In this document: one piece after another, positions 24,134 through 32,531 of the stretch
Numbering within the stretch: the stretch's first letter is position 1
Layout: each line of letters starts with the position of its first letter
Source: Spirochaetales bacterium
GTDB taxonomy: Bacteria; Spirochaetota; Spirochaetia; JC444; Marispirochaetaceae
NCBI GenBank assembly: GCA_016935695.1
Contig: JAFGQL010000176.1
Span: 1-45,703 of the forward strand
DNA: 45,703 nucleotides
Reading direction: 5' to 3'
Notes under the pieces: model-generated
The model's database searches: none
Seen by the model: the letters and a program-made list of their open reading frames with translations, nothing else
What the model was told of the DNA's origin: nothing
Program-made: the position numbers and the translations under genes

Positions 24134-26125
24134 CTATGAAGCATAAAGAGATTTCCTCATCCGTTTTACCTTAGCCAGCTGATGCACAGGAAAGATGTGT
24201 ATTCCTTCTCCCGGGAGAATGCGGGCCTCCAAAACATGGTTGTTTGTATCCTTTTTCAGGCGGAGAGGAACCACGAGATATGACTGCACTTCGTAGGATT
24301 CATCATACATTTCAAGCGACAGCAGATCAGTGCCGTTTTTTAAAGCTTGTTGAATAAGGTTTATTTTCCCCTGGAAATCAACGCCCCGTGCTTCCGATTT
24401 GTCTTTTCTGCAAATTTCAGCGGATATCTGGTCCGGAAACAGAATCATCCCGCTTTTGATCTTGCCGTCGATTTCATCCCGCTCACTTCTTGAAAGTTTT
24501 TGTTTAGCCAGTTGTTCGTAGAGAGAATCCATGAACTCCGGCTTGGTGTCATTGCGGTCATGGTCCGCCAAATGGAGTTCTATGGGCTGGTAGGCGAGTT
24601 TCTTCAATGTAGTAAGCCGTGAGGTTAAAAGTGACGGAGATGTTTTGGGTTCGCGGATACCGGGCACAAGAATACCGTGATGCTCCAGGAGGGCCTGAAG
24701 TGACGAGAGGGCGTCGAGGGGGACAACATATATATCGCCGCTGATTTTTTCGTGTGGCAGGCCTTCCAGAACACTTTCAAATATATGCTGTACTTTTGGT
24801 TTTACCTTTATGGTGATGCCTGAATACAAAAGGATGTCATCCAATTGTTCCGCCCATTGCCGGATGGTAAAACCGGCGCCCTGAGAAATGCCGGCAGAAA
24901 AGCTTTCATATATATCAATGAGGGGAGTGTCAAAAAACTGTGCTCCCCGGTGAATGGAAGCACGGGTAATTTCAAACTGGGCAATATAGTCAACCGAACG
25001 GCACTCGGCGCTAAAAACAGATAAAAGAAGAGCGCCAAAAGGATAGCGTGTGTCCAGAGTAAAAGAAACTCCTTCGGTGAACCGTATCGACCCGTTTAGC
25101 TGTTCTTCATGCTTGTCTGGCGAAATCTGCAGATAAGGTGACAAGCCAATGATTCCATCTTCCTGCACAAGGACATGAAGTTCAAGGAGGGCATCAATGA
25201 TCAGATTACGGAATCGGTGTTCAAGATCCGGTGAAACCATGCCAAGTATGTAATTGAGGGATTTTCGGTCAAATCCTTTGTGTAAGGGAAGCGAGATCAG
25301 GAAGGAAGACAGCGTATCGGCTATACGAGCAACAGGATATACATGTTCATCGCTGATAATGACATTGATGCAGGCCGCCCATATATACAGCAGCCGGTCA
25401 TGACTTGATAAACGGCCGAAATCACGTATCCTGCTCATTTTCACCCGTACATGGGGCCCTGCTGCCTGAAAGAAATGAAGTGCTGCAAGTCCTCTGCACA
25501 TCTGGTTAATGCGGGCTTCATAAAGAGCCATGTCTGTTTCGTCGCGGCTTCCCGGAAAAAGAATCACAATACATTCTTCCATGATCTTTTTTTTGAGACT
25601 CTGATCTTTTCCAAACACACTTCCCCGGTGATACAGAATGCCAAGAAGAGCAAAAAAACGATGTTCACTCAGCCAGGGTGCATTGAGTTCTTTCGGCGAA
25701 AAGGGCGTTGAGCGTATGTTCCAGCAGATCCCGAGTACTTTCTGAGACAGCTCATTAATGAGGATTGGATTAATGTACAGACGATCCTCGTATTCAAAAA
25801 TTAACAGCCGTTCCTCAAGGTTGAGGACAGCTGAATGGAGTTCGAAATAGGAGAAATCTCCTGAAAGGTGGTCCAGGAGACTGTCTACAGTGGGGAAATG
25901 AAACTGGAAAACCGCGCTTAATATCACACGGTCACGGTGATCAAGGAGGGACAGAATCCTCTCCTTGGTCGCAGGCTGCATAAGGAATTTACAAAGACGC
26001 TGAATGAGACTGGGCTTATGAAACGGGGTTTCGATTTTGCCGAGGTAGTTTTTTACAATACTGAAAAATGCGGAATCTTCCAGAGTCAGCAGGGCCTTTT
26101 CCAATGTTTCCGGGTGGTGATGCAT
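24134..26125 (-). CDS. XPB-associated protein with XPB/Ssl2 N-terminal-like and WYL-like regions
   Basis: 663 residues, coupled to the XPB helicase (the helicase stop TGA and this ATG share a base; GAGG lies ten bases upstream). The N-terminal half is helical and winged-helix-like (LLDHRDRVILSAVFQF). The middle (about 340-500) resembles the helicase-associated XPB/Ssl2 N-terminal domain, with the pattern ISGDIYVVPLDALSSLQALLEHHG. Residues about 585-655 look like a WYL domain (NLIQQALKNGTDLLSLEMYD, then SYLVVPLRL and ILPGEGIHIF). Such a partner next to bacterial XPB is also known in actinobacteria. It may load or regulate the helicase in DNA repair; its biochemical role is inferred only. Confidence 0.75.
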   Translation of the reverse strand: MHHHPETLEKALLTLEDSAFFSIVKNYLGKIETPFHKPSLIQRLCKFLMQPATKERILSLLDHRDRVILSAVFQFHFPTVDSLLDHLSGDFSYFELHSAVLNLEERLLIFEYEDRLYINPILINELSQKVLGICWNIRSTPFSPKELNAPWLSEHRFFALLGILYHRGSVFGKDQSLKKKIMEECIVILFPGSRDETDMALYEARINQMCRGLAALHFFQAAGPHVRVKMSRIRDFGRLSSHDRLLYIWAACINVIISDEHVYPVARIADTLSSFLISLPLHKGFDRKSLNYILGMVSPDLEHRFRNLIIDALLELHVLVQEDGIIGLSPYLQISPDKHEEQLNGSIRFTEGVSFTLDTRYPFGALLLSVFSAECRSVDYIAQFEITRASIHRGAQFFDTPLIDIYESFSAGISQGAGFTIRQWAEQLDDILLYSGITIKVKPKVQHIFESVLEGLPHEKISGDIYVVPLDALSSLQALLEHHGILVPGIREPKTSPSLLTSRLTTLKKLAYQPIELHLADHDRNDTKPEFMDSLYEQLAKQKLSRSERDEIDGKIKSGMILFPDQISAEICRKDKSEARGVDFQGKINLIQQALKNGTDLLSLEMYDESYEVQSYLVVPLRLKKDTNNHVLEARILPGEGIHIFPVHQLAKVKRMRKSLYAS

Positions 26126-27804
26126 CAGGCGCTTTCCTCGTCCCAAATTTCGATATGATATTCATACCCCTGTTCTGTCAGAAATTTCTGACGGTTCAGG
26201 GCAAAGGTTTCTTCCAGGGTGTAGTGAGAGACAATTGAATAGAAGAAGGAATTTTTTTGTTTGGGGCGCAATATCCTTCCCAGGCGCTGGGCCTCCTCCT
26301 GGCGGGAACCGAAACTGCCGGAAATTTGAATTGCCACAGACGCGTCGGGCAGGTCGATGGCAAAATTCGCCACTTTCGAGACGACAATGACCTTTATGCT
26401 CCCTTCTCTGAAACGGGCATAGATAAGTTCCCGTTCTTTGTTGGGTGTCGACCCGGTAATCAATGGAACCTTGAGGGTTTTTGCGATTCTTGTCAGCTGT
26501 TCAACATATTGGCCGATGACAAGTACAGAATCCTCCGCATGATTTTCCAGAATGGAGAGTACTATCTTTTCTTTTCTGTAGTTTTCGGAAGCTATGCGGT
26601 ATTTACCACGGTTTTCTGAAGCAGCGTAGCGGGATTTCAGATCATCTGGCAGTTCCACACGGATTTCACGGCAGTAAGCCTCAGCGATCCACCCTTTCTG
26701 TTCCATTTCTTTCCAGGGAACATCATAGCGCTTCGGACCCACAAGTGAAAAAACTTCCCGCTCCTTGCCGTCTTCCCTTATAAGGGTTGCTGTCAGTCCG
26801 AGACGGCGGACACTCTGGAGTTCGGCGGTTATGCGAAAGACCGGTGCAGGCAGCAGATGTACCTCATCGTAAATAATGAGACCCCAGTCATTGGACTTGA
26901 ACACTGAAAAATGAGGATAATCGTCGTTTTTTTTGGAATGGTAGGTAAGTATCTGATATGTTGCCACCGTCACCGGTTTTATCTGTTTCTGGTCACCTGA
27001 GTACTCTCCAATGTTTTCCCGCTGGATATCGGTTTTATCACACAATTCATCTATCCATTGATGGACAGCAGCAACGTTTGTGGTAAGAATCAGTGTCCTG
27101 GTTTGTAACAGAGACATGACGGTAAGGCCGACGATGGTTTTCCCGGCGCCGCAGGGAAGAACAATGACACCGAAGCCGCTCCCGGGCGTTCCTTTGGACC
27201 AGAAGCTCTTTGCTGCGTCCCTCTGGTAATCACGGACGTGAAATGCCCTTCCTGAAAGGGTTGTTTCCCGAAGGGTAAGCGGAAAAGGCTCTCCTTCGCG
27301 TAAGGAACCTGTATCCTGTACTGGATAACCAATTTTAATCAGTTCTACTTTGACAGTCCCGCGGTGAAGAAGATGTACAAGGAAATGATCGCCGTCGGGA
27401 ATCAGGTATCGGTGGAGCTGTTTCCGGTGGTTAAGTTCGTCGCGGATAAATGGGTCCGATACGGAAAGACGCAGTATCATTGGATCGACTGTATCTTCAA
27501 GAACGATGGACCCGTACCGGCCGATAATATCCTGTATGAAACGGATGATGTTTTGAGGAACTGGAAAACGGGAAAAGTCGGACAGACGCTTCTGAATCTC
27601 TTCTGTACCGATACCGCTTGAGGCAGCATTCCACAATGAAAGAGCGGACAAGCGGTAGGTATGAATGTGTTCAGGACTTTTTTCGAGCTCACAAAACGGG
27701 GCAATGGCATCCCGGGCCTGTTCAAAAAGTGGGTGGTAGGTTTCAAGGAGTATCGTTTGATCTCCCTGGACAATAAGAGGTTTTGCCTGATCGCCGATTA
27801 TCAT
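26125..27804 (-). CDS. DNA repair helicase XPB (ERCC3 type)
   Basis: 559 residues, superfamily 2 helicase. An N-terminal damage-recognition-like domain (about 1-185) is followed by the motor core. This has Walker A LPCGAGKT (216-223), motif Ia LTTNVAAVHQW, the DEVH box (313-316) and LGLTATLIREDG with the RED motif typical of XPB (343-345). The second RecA lobe has LITGSTPNKERE, VVSKVANFAIDLPDA and the motif VI QEEAQRLGRILRPK. The start at 27804 lacks a Shine-Dalgarno; a candidate promoter predicts a leader of about 11 bases. It is the first gene of a two-gene operon with its partner protein and is divergent from prs. Confidence 0.93.
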   Translation of the reverse strand: MIIGDQAKPLIVQGDQTILLETYHPLFEQARDAIAPFCELEKSPEHIHTYRLSALSLWNAASSGIGTEEIQKRLSDFSRFPVPQNIIRFIQDIIGRYGSIVLEDTVDPMILRLSVSDPFIRDELNHRKQLHRYLIPDGDHFLVHLLHRGTVKVELIKIGYPVQDTGSLREGEPFPLTLRETTLSGRAFHVRDYQRDAAKSFWSKGTPGSGFGVIVLPCGAGKTIVGLTVMSLLQTRTLILTTNVAAVHQWIDELCDKTDIQRENIGEYSGDQKQIKPVTVATYQILTYHSKKNDDYPHFSVFKSNDWGLIIYDEVHLLPAPVFRITAELQSVRRLGLTATLIREDGKEREVFSLVGPKRYDVPWKEMEQKGWIAEAYCREIRVELPDDLKSRYAASENRGKYRIASENYRKEKIVLSILENHAEDSVLVIGQYVEQLTRIAKTLKVPLITGSTPNKERELIYARFREGSIKVIVVSKVANFAIDLPDASVAIQISGSFGSRQEEAQRLGRILRPKQKNSFFYSIVSHYTLEETFALNRQKFLTEQGYEYHIEIWDEESA

Positions 27805-27821
27805 AAGCAGACAGGATACTG

Positions 27822-27852
27822 AATATAACGGTTTTCGGCAATCCGACGGCAA
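27822..27852 (-). promoter_or_regulatory. Candidate promoter of the XPB operon
   Basis: On the minus strand TTGCCG (27847-27852) and TATATT (27822-27827) are 19 bases apart. The spacing is long and the -35 weak, so this is tentative. Confidence 0.3.
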
Positions 27853-27854
27853 GG

Positions 27855-27886
27855 TTGACCAAAAACATACAAATGAATACTCTAAT
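27855..27886 (+). promoter_or_regulatory. Candidate prs promoter
   Basis: TTGACC at 27855-27860 is followed by TCTAAT at 27881-27886 (20 bases) or TACTCT at 27878-27883 (17 bases). A transcript starting near 27892 fits a protein start at 27921 and argues against starting at the TTG that is part of this -35. Confidence 0.35.
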
Positions 27887-27920
27887 GATCTATACCTTTC
27901 CTGCAGGATTACGAATTACC

Positions 27921-29069
27921 ATGAATGATCTCATAGTTGTCGGAAGCGTGGCAGATTGTCCCTTTGCATCGGATATAGGACATTACCTGGGACAGGTAGA
28001 AGATTATTCCGATATCATTTCCCTGAAAAGTTTCTTAAATACCGAGTTTTGTCCGCGTTTCATTGTCGACAGCGATAACTGGAAAAATATCGGCGATAAA
28101 CTTCACGGCAAGAAGGTCATTATTACCAGTACTGCCATGGGAGAATACAGCCGCAACGAACTGGCTATGCATAATTTTCTTGTCGCCAGGGCTGCAAAAG
28201 ACAATGGGGCAGAGAGGGTAATCCTGTTGGAACCTGATCTTTTCTACAGTGCCCAGGACAGAGGGCCGAAACCGGAACACGGGTTGACCGCGGCAGGCCG
28301 GGATGAGACCGATTACAAAAAGTTCGACGGGCAGCCCTTTTCTTCGCGTTTATATGCCGATCTGTTGAAATCTTCGGGTATAGATGAAGTAGTGACCGTA
28401 CATAATCACTCGGCAAGTGTTCAGAATGTGTTTTCACAGAAATTCCATGGTTTTTTTCACCATCTTTTACCGTCAAAAGTATATGCGCAGTATTTGACAC
28501 ACTCGGATATAGTTGATGTCGATAAGCTCATACTCTGTTCGCCGGATAAAGGAGCGTATGATTTCGTGAAACTCGTTCAGGCAGAAACGGCGCTGCCCCA
28601 TGTAAAAATACTGCGGATGCACAAGGAGCGTTCAGGAGAACGCGATGTTGATGTATATGTCGATTATGAAAGCGAACTTGATCTTGGGGATATTGAAGGG
28701 AAGGACATCGTGGTGGTCGATGATATGGTCCGTACGGGGAATACCATACTTGAATGCTGTAAACTCATCCGTAAAGGCAGCCCGCGGCGGATCATTTTCC
28801 TGGTGACTCATTTTTATTCCAGCAGGGAGGGGCGTATAACCCTGAATGATCCCGACATCGATGAAATCGTGACGACCAGTACCATCCCCAAAATACTCAA
28901 CCGCGACATGCAGGGGCGCCTTCGGCATAAAATGGTGGTTCTCCGCATCGCCCGATGGATTTCAGACTACATAACCCACATTCCGGGAGTCAACATCCCC
29001 CACATCGCGGGCCCTCTATATACCGAGGACATTTCCTCTAAAAACCCCCGCTGGAAAGGCAGGCTCTAA
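27921..29069 (+). CDS. prs: Ribose-phosphate pyrophosphokinase, divergent
   Basis: 382 residues. PRPP synthase transfers pyrophosphate from ATP to ribose 5-phosphate for nucleotide, histidine and tryptophan synthesis. Alignable blocks are LEPDLFYSAQDRGP (usual YFGYARQDR), DEVVTVHNHSASVQNVF (usual VLTVDLHA), CSPDKGAYDFVK, and the PRPP-binding loop VVVDDMVRTGNTI. It is about 65 residues longer than the usual 315-residue enzyme and many positions differ (DLHA is HNHS). I chose the ATG at 27921 because an upstream TTG at 27855 lies within a promoter-like -35. It is a single gene, divergent from XPB; no rightward terminator was seen after it. Confidence 0.82.
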   Translation: MNDLIVVGSVADCPFASDIGHYLGQVEDYSDIISLKSFLNTEFCPRFIVDSDNWKNIGDKLHGKKVIITSTAMGEYSRNELAMHNFLVARAAKDNGAERVILLEPDLFYSAQDRGPKPEHGLTAAGRDETDYKKFDGQPFSSRLYADLLKSSGIDEVVTVHNHSASVQNVFSQKFHGFFHHLLPSKVYAQYLTHSDIVDVDKLILCSPDKGAYDFVKLVQAETALPHVKILRMHKERSGERDVDVYVDYESELDLGDIEGKDIVVVDDMVRTGNTILECCKLIRKGSPRRIIFLVTHFYSSREGRITLNDPDIDEIVTTSTIPKILNRDMQGRLRHKMVVLRIARWISDYITHIPGVNIPHIAGPLYTEDISSKNPRWKGRL

Positions 29070-29145
29070 TACTGTCAATGAATAGTCATCTCTTAAGGAG
29101 AAGTATCCGGATATTACTCTATCCAGGGAACATCCTTTCTGAAAC

Positions 29146-29175
29146 AAAAAAACGCGCGCCGTTGTTCGGCGCGCG
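29146..29175 (-). terminator. Intrinsic terminator of the outer-membrane protein gene
   Basis: CGCGCGCCG at 29153-29161 pairs with CGGCGCGCG at 29167-29175, a nine-base-pair GC stem with a five-base loop. On the minus strand a run of seven T follows (29146-29152). The stem begins 23 bases after the stop of the gene at 29199. On the plus strand no T-run follows, so it does not serve prs. Confidence 0.88.
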
Positions 29176-29198
29176 CTGCAATTTATGTGGTTAACAAC

Positions 29199-30230
29199 CT
29201 ATAGTTCCAGGCGTACATTCAGCTGACCGCCGAAGGCCCGGGTAACCGGGTTTATCATAGCTGAAATGTCTACTTTCATGAGGAACAGATTCAGGCTGGT
29301 CCCTCCGAAAACACGGAAGGACGGTGCGTTTGTGTCACCGTAAAAAGAAATACCCGTGGAGGAAACATCGGGGAACTCGTCTCCCATGCCGTAGTTTTCA
29401 AACTGCTGGCGGACTTGCTCTACTGTGTAGGTGTCAGTACCATCGCTTATGACAGGATTTGCGGAAATACCGCCGCCGACATTCGACAGGCCAAAGGAAA
29501 CACCGGCGCCCACATAGGGGGTGAGAATCAGGAAACTCTTGGAAACCTGGGCTTTCAGGTCAATGATGTTTGAGGTCCATCCAAACTCAGCCGCAGGGTC
29601 GGCAAGCGTAAGAGTATAAGGGGCTGTATTTCCCATATTATCAATAGGAACTTGCCATGAATCTACAGTCTGGTCCCCGCCCAACGGAATTTTTACTTTG
29701 GTCATGAGATTGGTGTACCCGACACCGATTGACACGTTGGGAAGTACCAGATTCTGCTTAACCAGGGCGTAGCGTACATCAAAACCGAACATCTGGTATT
29801 CAAGGGATTCGATGGCGTCTCCCGAAAGATCGGTGAGTGCGCCTGGAATAAATCCTCCTTTAATGCCGACATCAAAGGGAAGGATAAATCCGCCGATCCT
29901 TCCTTCTACCGATACGGCGGGAAGGGGGATGCCGACCGACGGGAAGTCTCCAAGAACGCCGCTGTCCTGACCCATCGCGGTAAAAACATCTTCGAAGGTT
30001 TCAACGGGAACAAAGGCAGTCCCGATGGTAGCACCGACTCCAAAATGGGGAATGTTGCCTATCCAGGCGTCTGACCACTGAAGCCCTACATTGGCCAGGG
30101 TGGGAATGGTCGGGGCTATATCCGTGGCAAAATCGTCAAAGGTGGACTGCAGATCAGAGAAATCAATTGACTGACCAAAGGCCGTGACAGTGAATATAAG
30201 AATGCAGACAAACAATAATATCTTCTTCAT
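29199..30230 (-). CDS. Putative outer-membrane beta-barrel protein
   Basis: 343 residues with a type I signal peptide (1-19, cleavage after AFG). The mature protein is Gly- and aromatic-rich with alternating short hydrophobic strands (VSIGVGYTNLMTKVKI, LTPYVGAGVSFGLS, FRVFGGTSLNLFLMKVDI) and ends GGQLNVRLEL. This fits a beta barrel of DUF6588-like type, but that family call is tentative. It is a one-gene unit with its own good promoter, a strong GGAGG six bases before the ATG, and a strong terminator, which suggests high expression, as for a major outer-membrane protein. Confidence 0.7.
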   Translation of the reverse strand: MKKILLFVCILIFTVTAFGQSIDFSDLQSTFDDFATDIAPTIPTLANVGLQWSDAWIGNIPHFGVGATIGTAFVPVETFEDVFTAMGQDSGVLGDFPSVGIPLPAVSVEGRIGGFILPFDVGIKGGFIPGALTDLSGDAIESLEYQMFGFDVRYALVKQNLVLPNVSIGVGYTNLMTKVKIPLGGDQTVDSWQVPIDNMGNTAPYTLTLADPAAEFGWTSNIIDLKAQVSKSFLILTPYVGAGVSFGLSNVGGGISANPVISDGTDTYTVEQVRQQFENYGMGDEFPDVSSTGISFYGDTNAPSFRVFGGTSLNLFLMKVDISAMINPVTRAFGGQLNVRLEL

Positions 30231-30254
30231 AACTAACCTCCAGGAAAAGCATGT

Positions 30255-30284
30255 ATGATATAAATTGTACTACTTTTTAAGCAA
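30255..30284 (-). promoter_or_regulatory. Promoter of the outer-membrane protein gene
   Basis: On the minus strand TTGCTT (30279-30284) and TATCAT (30255-30260) are 18 bases apart, with an AT-rich spacer. The -10 matches consensus at five of six positions, and the ribosome-binding site follows at a normal distance. Confidence 0.55.
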
Positions 30285-30327
30285 TATTCCATCAAAGTTC
30301 ACATTTACTTAAGGATAAATACGATAT

Positions 30328-30813
30328 TTAGATCTGGTCATTTTCCAAAAGCCGGGAGAGGAAGTCCTTCATGTCAGACGCATCCTCAGCCTTGTGCGCG
30401 GAAAAAGCAGTCCGTTCCTTCATTTCTTTAAGAAAATGCTGATAATCCTTGTACAGGGGCGCGATCTCTATGAACTGGTCTTTATGTTCCGCATAGACAA
30501 AGGCGCGTTCACGTCCATCGGGAAACACGACGGTACCGGAATGACTGATTTCCTCCCAGGAAAACCGCAGAATGTCACCGTCAGGCATGTGAACGGTAAG
30601 ACCATCATCGTGAATGTGGATATATGATTGTACAGCGGCGATGGCGTACTTGATAAGCGGATAAGCGAACAATAGACCAGCGACACCGGCTATTACTCCG
30701 AATACAGGTCCTGCTGCAAGGACAAGAGAAAATCCGGCCAAAGGGAGCAGGGCAGCCGCTGTGAAAAGAATGAATATTCGGGGGTTTTTTGAAAGATTGT
30801 AGCGGTATTTCAT
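30328..30813 (-). CDS. Small membrane protein with a PH-like cytoplasmic domain
   Basis: 161 residues. Two hydrophobic segments (about 13-35 and 38-60) are followed by a beta-rich region (SYIHIHDDGLTVHMPDGD, ILRFSWEEI) that looks like a bacterial PH-like domain, and a helical acidic end. It starts 18 bases after aroC and is probably the last gene of aroK-aroC. Its function is unknown, and no link to aromatic synthesis is apparent. A small intergenic region follows, then the outer-membrane protein gene with its own promoter. Confidence 0.6.
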   Translation of the reverse strand: MKYRYNLSKNPRIFILFTAAALLPLAGFSLVLAAGPVFGVIAGVAGLLFAYPLIKYAIAAVQSYIHIHDDGLTVHMPDGDILRFSWEEISHSGTVVFPDGRERAFVYAEHKDQFIEIAPLYKDYQHFLKEMKERTAFSAHKAEDASDMKDFLSRLLENDQI

Positions 30814-30831
30814 CCCGTTTTAGCCGTTAAC

Positions 30832-31887
30832 CTATCCATGCAGAGCGGCCTGCCGTTTGTAATGGTCTTCCAGAATAATGGCAGCCATTGCCTCTACGAC
30901 AGGAATGATCCGCGGACAAATGCAGGGATCATGCCGTCCTTCGGTAATTATGTCCTGTTCCCGGCCGCTTTTATCGATGGTTTTTTGTGGAACTGATACT
31001 GAACTTGTGGGTTTCACAGCGATACGGAATACGATTTCATTTCCGTTTGAAATGCCGCCGAGAATTCCCCCGGCATTATTTGAAGAAAAACCCGAAGCAT
31101 CCATCCAGTCATTGTGTTCGCTTCCTTTCATGTCCACGCAGGAAAACCCCGCACCGAACTCGATACCCTTTACCGCTCCCAGCGACAGCATGGCTTTTGC
31201 AAGGTCTGCGTCAAGTTTGTCAAATACAGGCTCTCCCAATCCGGCAGCGACGCCCTGAATGCGGCATTCAACAACCCCCCCGGTGGAATCACCCGCATCG
31301 GCGAGTTCACGCACCCTTGCTTCCATCAACGTCGCTGCTTCAGCATCACAGGCCCTCATGGGATTTTTTTCAATCTGGTCGTAATCAACTGTTCGGCATT
31401 GAATACCAGCCGCCCTGAGGGTGTAGGCCCGAATGGTCACCCCACGGCGTGCAAGAAGTTTTTTGGCAATGGCCCCGGCAGCAACCCTGCCGGCGGTTTC
31501 ACGCCCGGAAGCACGGCCGCTGCCGCGGTGATCGCGGATGCCGTATTTTTGCAGATAGGTGAAATCGGCATGGCCGGGCCGGAACATATCCAGGATAGCG
31601 GAGTAGTCTCCAGGCCGCATATCCTTGTTCCACAGTACCATACCGACAGGAGTACCGGTGGTCTTCCCTTCGAAAATACCGGAAAGAATATGGATCTCAT
31701 CTGATTCGCTGCGCGGGGTGGTTATGTCAGACTGACCAGGTTTCCGACGGTTCATTTCAGCCTGAATGTCCGCCTTGCATAATTCCAGTCCCGGCGTAAC
31801 ACCGTCGACTATCACACCGACTCCTACACCGTGGGATTCTCCAAAGGTTGTCACGGAAAAAATGACACCAATACTACTTCCAGACAT
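30832..31887 (-). CDS. aroC: Chorismate synthase
   Basis: 351 residues, normal length. It makes chorismate from EPSP with reduced FMN. Conserved blocks are FGESHGVGVGVIVDG, RRKPGQSDITTPR-ESD, FRPGHADFTYLQKYGIRDHRG and GRASGRETAGRVAAGA, the signature region. GFSSNNAGGILGGISNG and the C-terminal RHDPCICPRIIPVVEAM are also present. The ATG at 31887 overlaps the end of aroK by 14 bases, so they are coupled. Together with aroDE elsewhere in this window, most of the pathway's end is present. Confidence 0.97.
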   Translation of the reverse strand: MSGSSIGVIFSVTTFGESHGVGVGVIVDGVTPGLELCKADIQAEMNRRKPGQSDITTPRSESDEIHILSGIFEGKTTGTPVGMVLWNKDMRPGDYSAILDMFRPGHADFTYLQKYGIRDHRGSGRASGRETAGRVAAGAIAKKLLARRGVTIRAYTLRAAGIQCRTVDYDQIEKNPMRACDAEAATLMEARVRELADAGDSTGGVVECRIQGVAAGLGEPVFDKLDADLAKAMLSLGAVKGIEFGAGFSCVDMKGSEHNDWMDASGFSSNNAGGILGGISNGNEIVFRIAVKPTSSVSVPQKTIDKSGREQDIITEGRHDPCICPRIIPVVEAMAAIILEDHYKRQAALHG

Positions 31888-32449
31888 TCGCTTCCTCCAT
31901 CAGGGCATCATATACCATAGTGACGGCCTCTTCTATCGATGCAGTGCCTAATTCAACTGAAAGAGAAGACCTGGCATTGTACACGGCGTTCCTTCGTGTA
32001 TACATGTCAAGAAAACCCGCCTCCGGGTTGTGTGCATCAAGGAACGGCGGACAACCGTGGAGCATGACTCTGTTAAAAAGGGTTTCAAAAGGAACCATTA
32101 AAAACACCATATAGGTGTTGTGATGTACAATATCCAGGGCACGGGAGTTGTCGGCGATCCCGCCACCAAGACTGAGAATACCAGGGGACTCTTCATTGGC
32201 AAGATATTCTTTCAATCCCCGCTGTTCATACTCACAAAAAAGGTCCCTGCCTTTTTCTCTGTACAGGTCTCTGAAAGAGGAAAAAGGAGAAGGATGCCGA
32301 TCGTTATAGGCGGAAAGCAGGAGTTCGTCGCTGTCGGCGAATGGAGCTGACAGCCGTTCGGCCAGCTGCTTGCCGATAGTGGATTTCCCGCAGTGTTTCA
32401 TGCCGCACAGAGAAACAGTTTGTAAAAGTTTGTGTTGAGTAGTATCCAT
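31874..32449 (-). CDS. aroK: Shikimate kinase
   Basis: 191 residues. It phosphorylates shikimate with ATP. The P-loop GMKHCGKST is at 16-24, DSDELL follows, and FRDLYREKGRDLFCEYE carries the shikimate-binding Arg-rich helix. The GGG loop is in ILSLGGGIADN. The lid reads MLHGCPPFLD, shorter than in many homologues. The ATG at 32449 has no Shine-Dalgarno, and the promoter predicts a very short leader. The gene overlaps aroC by 14 bases. It is divergent from the ROK kinase gene. Confidence 0.88.
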   Translation of the reverse strand: MDTTQHKLLQTVSLCGMKHCGKSTIGKQLAERLSAPFADSDELLLSAYNDRHPSPFSSFRDLYREKGRDLFCEYEQRGLKEYLANEESPGILSLGGGIADNSRALDIVHHNTYMVFLMVPFETLFNRVMLHGCPPFLDAHNPEAGFLDMYTRRNAVYNARSSLSVELGTASIEEAVTMVYDALMEEANVWK

Positions 32450-32462
32450 ATCAAGAGCGTAC

Positions 32463-32492
32463 AGAATAGGATACAGGCAGCGGGTACGTCAA
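32463..32492 (-). promoter_or_regulatory. Candidate aroK promoter
   Basis: On the minus strand TTGACG (32487-32492) and TATTCT (32463-32468) are 18 bases apart. The predicted start point is about seven bases before the aroK ATG. Its -35 abuts that of the divergent kinase gene. Confidence 0.4.
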
Positions 32493-32524
32493 TTGTCTGA
32501 TACATAAACGATGTATGATATAGT
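32493..32524 (+). promoter_or_regulatory. Candidate promoter of the ROK kinase gene
   Basis: TTGTCT (32493-32498) is followed by TATGAT (32514-32519, 15 bases) and the overlapping TATAGT (32519-32524, 20 bases). Both -10 boxes match five of six. The second would place the transcript start at the ATG at 32532. Confidence 0.35.
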
Positions 32525-32531
32525 ACCACAT

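Noticed and set aside
27855-27920. A longer prs protein starting at the TTG at 27855
   Set aside because: The TTG is part of a TTGACC -35-like box, no ribosome-binding site precedes it, and the extra 22 residues match nothing in the family.
29146-29175. Bidirectional terminator serving prs
   Set aside because: The T-run is only on the minus strand; the plus strand continues with CTGCAATTT.
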